Source of the DNA: Paenibacillus glycanilyticus
GTDB lineage: Bacteria > Bacillota > Bacilli > Paenibacillales > Paenibacillaceae
Length of the DNA stretch: 64,000 nt
NCBI RefSeq assembly: GCF_030161375.1
Contig: NZ_BSSQ01000011.1
Span: 253,041-317,040 of the forward strand
Direction of reading: 5' to 3'
The notes under the pieces are model-generated. The model was not told the DNA's origin. It saw only the letters and a list, made by a program, of their open reading frames with translations, and ran no database searches. Shown one piece after another: positions 62,037 through 64,000 of this stretch; the stretch's first letter is position 1; every line of letters starts with the position of its first letter. The position numbers and the translations under genes were made by a program.

Positions 62037-64000
62037 ATGAATGAAAAATTGGTATTTCCCAAAAGAACCGTTCATTTGGATTTTCATACTGGCCCTTGGA
62101 TTCATGATGTCGCGAGGGACTTTGACCCTGACTCATTCGCTCGTACGTTCCAAGAAGCGAATGTAGACAGCGTGACCGTATTTGCGATGTGCCATCACGG
62201 ACATCTGTATTACAACACCAAGCATCCTTCCCGTCATCCCGGTCTGGCTGGCGGAATGGACTTGCTGGAGCAGCAGATTGACGCGTTGCACCGGGTCGGT
62301 ATCCGGGCTCCTATTTATTTAAGCGTTCAGTGTAATGAGTATGCCGCCAACGAGCATCCGGATTGGATCGCGCTTAAGCCTGATCTGCAGCAGGTGAAAT
62401 GGGGATCATCCGCCTTTACTCCCGGCTGGCAAATCATGGACATGTCGAGTCCTTATCAGGATTATCTAGCCGAAATTCTTGCGGAGGTATTGGATCGCTT
62501 TGCTCCCGTTGACGGCATTTTCATGGATATGTGCTGGGATCAACCAAGCTCGTCTAAATATGCAATAGAAGGAATGCTTAAGAAAGGGTACGACCCTCGC
62601 TTAGAAGAGCATCGATTATGTTATGCAAGGGAAGTATCGCTGCAATACATGGAAAGGTACCGGCAAATGGTTGAAGAGGCACAATCTAAGCATAAACCGG
62701 CTGGCACCTGGTTTAACAGCCGACCTAAAACAAATCTGCACCTTGAAAAGAAGCTGCTGCGGCATGTGGAGATCGAAGCTCTGCCGACGGGAGGTTGGGG
62801 ATATGCGTACTTTCCGTATGTAGCCCGTTTCGTCAGACCGCTGGGCTTGCCGACTTTAAGTCATACCGGAAGGTTTTTTAAAAGCTGGGGAGACAACACT
62901 TCTCTTAAACCCGAGATGGCTTTGAAATATGAATGCTGTCAAATTCTGAGCCAGGGAATGACCAACGGCGTAGGCGATCTCCTCCATCCGCGCGGCGTTC
63001 CGGATAAATCCGTTTATGAGCTGATTGGCGGTGTTTACAGTCATATTAAGGCGTGTGAGCCTTACGTGGAAGAAGGTACATTGGTCAGCCAGATAGCGGT
63101 AATCGTAGATCCGGAGCAAGGGGATAATCCGGGACCTTCCGGTCTGGGGGTAACCAGAGCCTTGCAGCAGCTTCGTCAACAGTTCGATATCGTCCCACCG
63201 GAATTCCATATAAACGAATATGAGCTGGTCATTATTCCCGAATCCACCAAGGTGGATTTATCTTTGAAGAGCCGTCTCCAAACTTATCTAGCAAGCGGAG
63301 GCGCGCTCATCGTGACGGGGGCTGCGGCATTGGACGAATCAGGCCAGCCCATTCTGCGTGAAATGGGCATTGAAGTTCACGGATTAAGTCCTTACAGCCA
63401 TACGTTTCTTCATGCTTCACCCGAGGTCTCTCATCGACTAGCCGACTACGGATACGTTATGTACGAGAAGGGCTTCAGGATGACGCCGGTAAGCGGAGCG
63501 GAGAGCTTGGTTACCATCGGCGAGCCGTATTTCCAGCGGGAATATAACCGGTTCTCCGGTCACGAGTATACGCCGGAAGCTCAGCTATCCCCTTATGCCG
63601 CGGCAGTTAAGAACGGCAAAGTCATTACTTTCTCTGTGCCGATTCTGGAGGCTTACGGCAAGCATGCCGCTCCTAATTATCGGCAATTGCTGGGTAACTG
63701 TATTGATCTATTGATCTCTCAGCCTTTAATCAGGGATGAAGGGCCATCCTCGCTGGAGACTACCGTCGTTCATAAAGACGATACCGTTGTCGTTCATTTG
63801 CTTAGTTTCAGTCCGCAAAGAAGAGCTGACAATCTGGATATCGTGGAAGATGCTTTTCCGCTGATCGATATGCCGATTTCAGTAAAGGCAAAGAAGAAGC
63901 CGCAACGCGTATTTTTGGCGCCTAATGAGCAGGAGCTGGCTTTCGATTACGACGGGGGATATGTTTCAACCCGAGTAACGGTGCTTGATGGCCATGCTTT
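62037..64000 (+). CDS. GHL6-like glycoside hydrolase (copy B), cut by the window end
   Basis: An open frame from ATG 62037 to the last base encodes about 654 residues without a stop. It matches the copy A protein (36952) almost throughout: MNEKLVFPKRTVHLDFHTGP, CHHGHLYYNT, NEYAANEHPDW, GIFMDMCWDQPSS, KPEMALKYECCQILSQGM and SGHEYTPEA. Only a few C-terminal residues should be missing, judged by copy A (660 residues). No signal peptide is present. One notable difference in the putative active-site loop is Cys for Thr in DM(C/T)WDQ. It lies 49 bases after the fucosidase gene, the last visible gene of cassette B. Confidence 0.85.
   Translation, partial: MNEKLVFPKRTVHLDFHTGPWIHDVARDFDPDSFARTFQEANVDSVTVFAMCHHGHLYYNTKHPSRHPGLAGGMDLLEQQIDALHRVGIRAPIYLSVQCNEYAANEHPDWIALKPDLQQVKWGSSAFTPGWQIMDMSSPYQDYLAEILAEVLDRFAPVDGIFMDMCWDQPSSSKYAIEGMLKKGYDPRLEEHRLCYAREVSLQYMERYRQMVEEAQSKHKPAGTWFNSRPKTNLHLEKKLLRHVEIEALPTGGWGYAYFPYVARFVRPLGLPTLSHTGRFFKSWGDNTSLKPEMALKYECCQILSQGMTNGVGDLLHPRGVPDKSVYELIGGVYSHIKACEPYVEEGTLVSQIAVIVDPEQGDNPGPSGLGVTRALQQLRQQFDIVPPEFHINEYELVIIPESTKVDLSLKSRLQTYLASGGALIVTGAAALDESGQPILREMGIEVHGLSPYSHTFLHASPEVSHRLADYGYVMYEKGFRMTPVSGAESLVTIGEPYFQREYNRFSGHEYTPEAQLSPYAAAVKNGKVITFSVPILEAYGKHAAPNYRQLLGNCIDLLISQPLIRDEGPSSLETTVVHKDDTVVVHLLSFSPQRRADNLDIVEDAFPLIDMPISVKAKKKPQRVFLAPNEQELAFDYDGGYVSTRVTVLDGHA

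Noticed and set aside
1..64000. tRNA or rRNA genes, and insertion sequences
   Set aside because: I looked for tRNA-like cloverleaf ends, rRNA signatures and transposase genes, and found none that I could support by eye.

Overview
The window looks like the chromosome of a spore-forming, Gram-positive Paenibacillus-type bacterium (Bacillota). The conserved block def-fmt-rsmB-rlmN-stp-prkC-rsgA-rpe-spoVM-rpmB-asp23-fakA-recG is the Bacillus/Paenibacillus order. The sporulation genes spoVM and a SpoVIF-family gene are present. S-layer homology repeats, YesMN two-component regulators and LplBC-type sugar permeases without a local ATPase are typical of Paenibacillus. The taxon is inferred from gene order and protein families; no rRNA is present.

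Layout. 1-15.1 kb: core housekeeping genes for translation initiation (def, fmt), rRNA modification (rsmB, rlmN), the PrkC/Stp Ser/Thr signalling pair, ribosome assembly (rsgA), pentose phosphate (rpe), coat assembly (spoVM), L28, an Asp23 protein that seems to start at a non-canonical ATA codon, a fatty-acid kinase pair (fakA, fakB-like) and recG. 15.3-19.4 kb: DNA-damage genes, with an SRAP-family protein, an unknown 456-aa protein, and a YolD-like plus Y-family polymerase operon under two LexA-type boxes.

19.4-30.6 kb: a clearly AT-richer accessory island. It holds a promoter-to-terminator unit that may encode a structured RNA, a 1998-aa STAND NTPase with a Cap4/DUF4297-like nuclease N-terminus (Avs-like anti-phage protein), a soluble Hanks-type Ser/Thr kinase, an XRE repressor plus a decayed second copy of it on the other side of the kinase, and an orphan TniQ-family protein. 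This is the best candidate for an unusual defence locus.

30.7-64 kb: carbohydrate-use genes in three parts. Cassette A is a membrane AraC regulator, solute-binding lipoprotein, two permeases and a GHL6-like glycosidase. The middle part is a 2878-aa SLH-anchored protein with three GH43-like propellers, then two related BNR/Asp-box propeller proteins facing each other. Cassette B is YesM/YesN (minus strand, apparently co-transcribed with one BNR protein), divergent from two permeases, a binding lipoprotein, a GH101-like enzyme, a GH29 fucosidase and a second GHL6-like gene cut by the window end. Together these suggest capture at the cell surface, import of oligosaccharides and cytoplasmic trimming, with arabinose-, fucose- or GalNAc-containing glycans as plausible targets.
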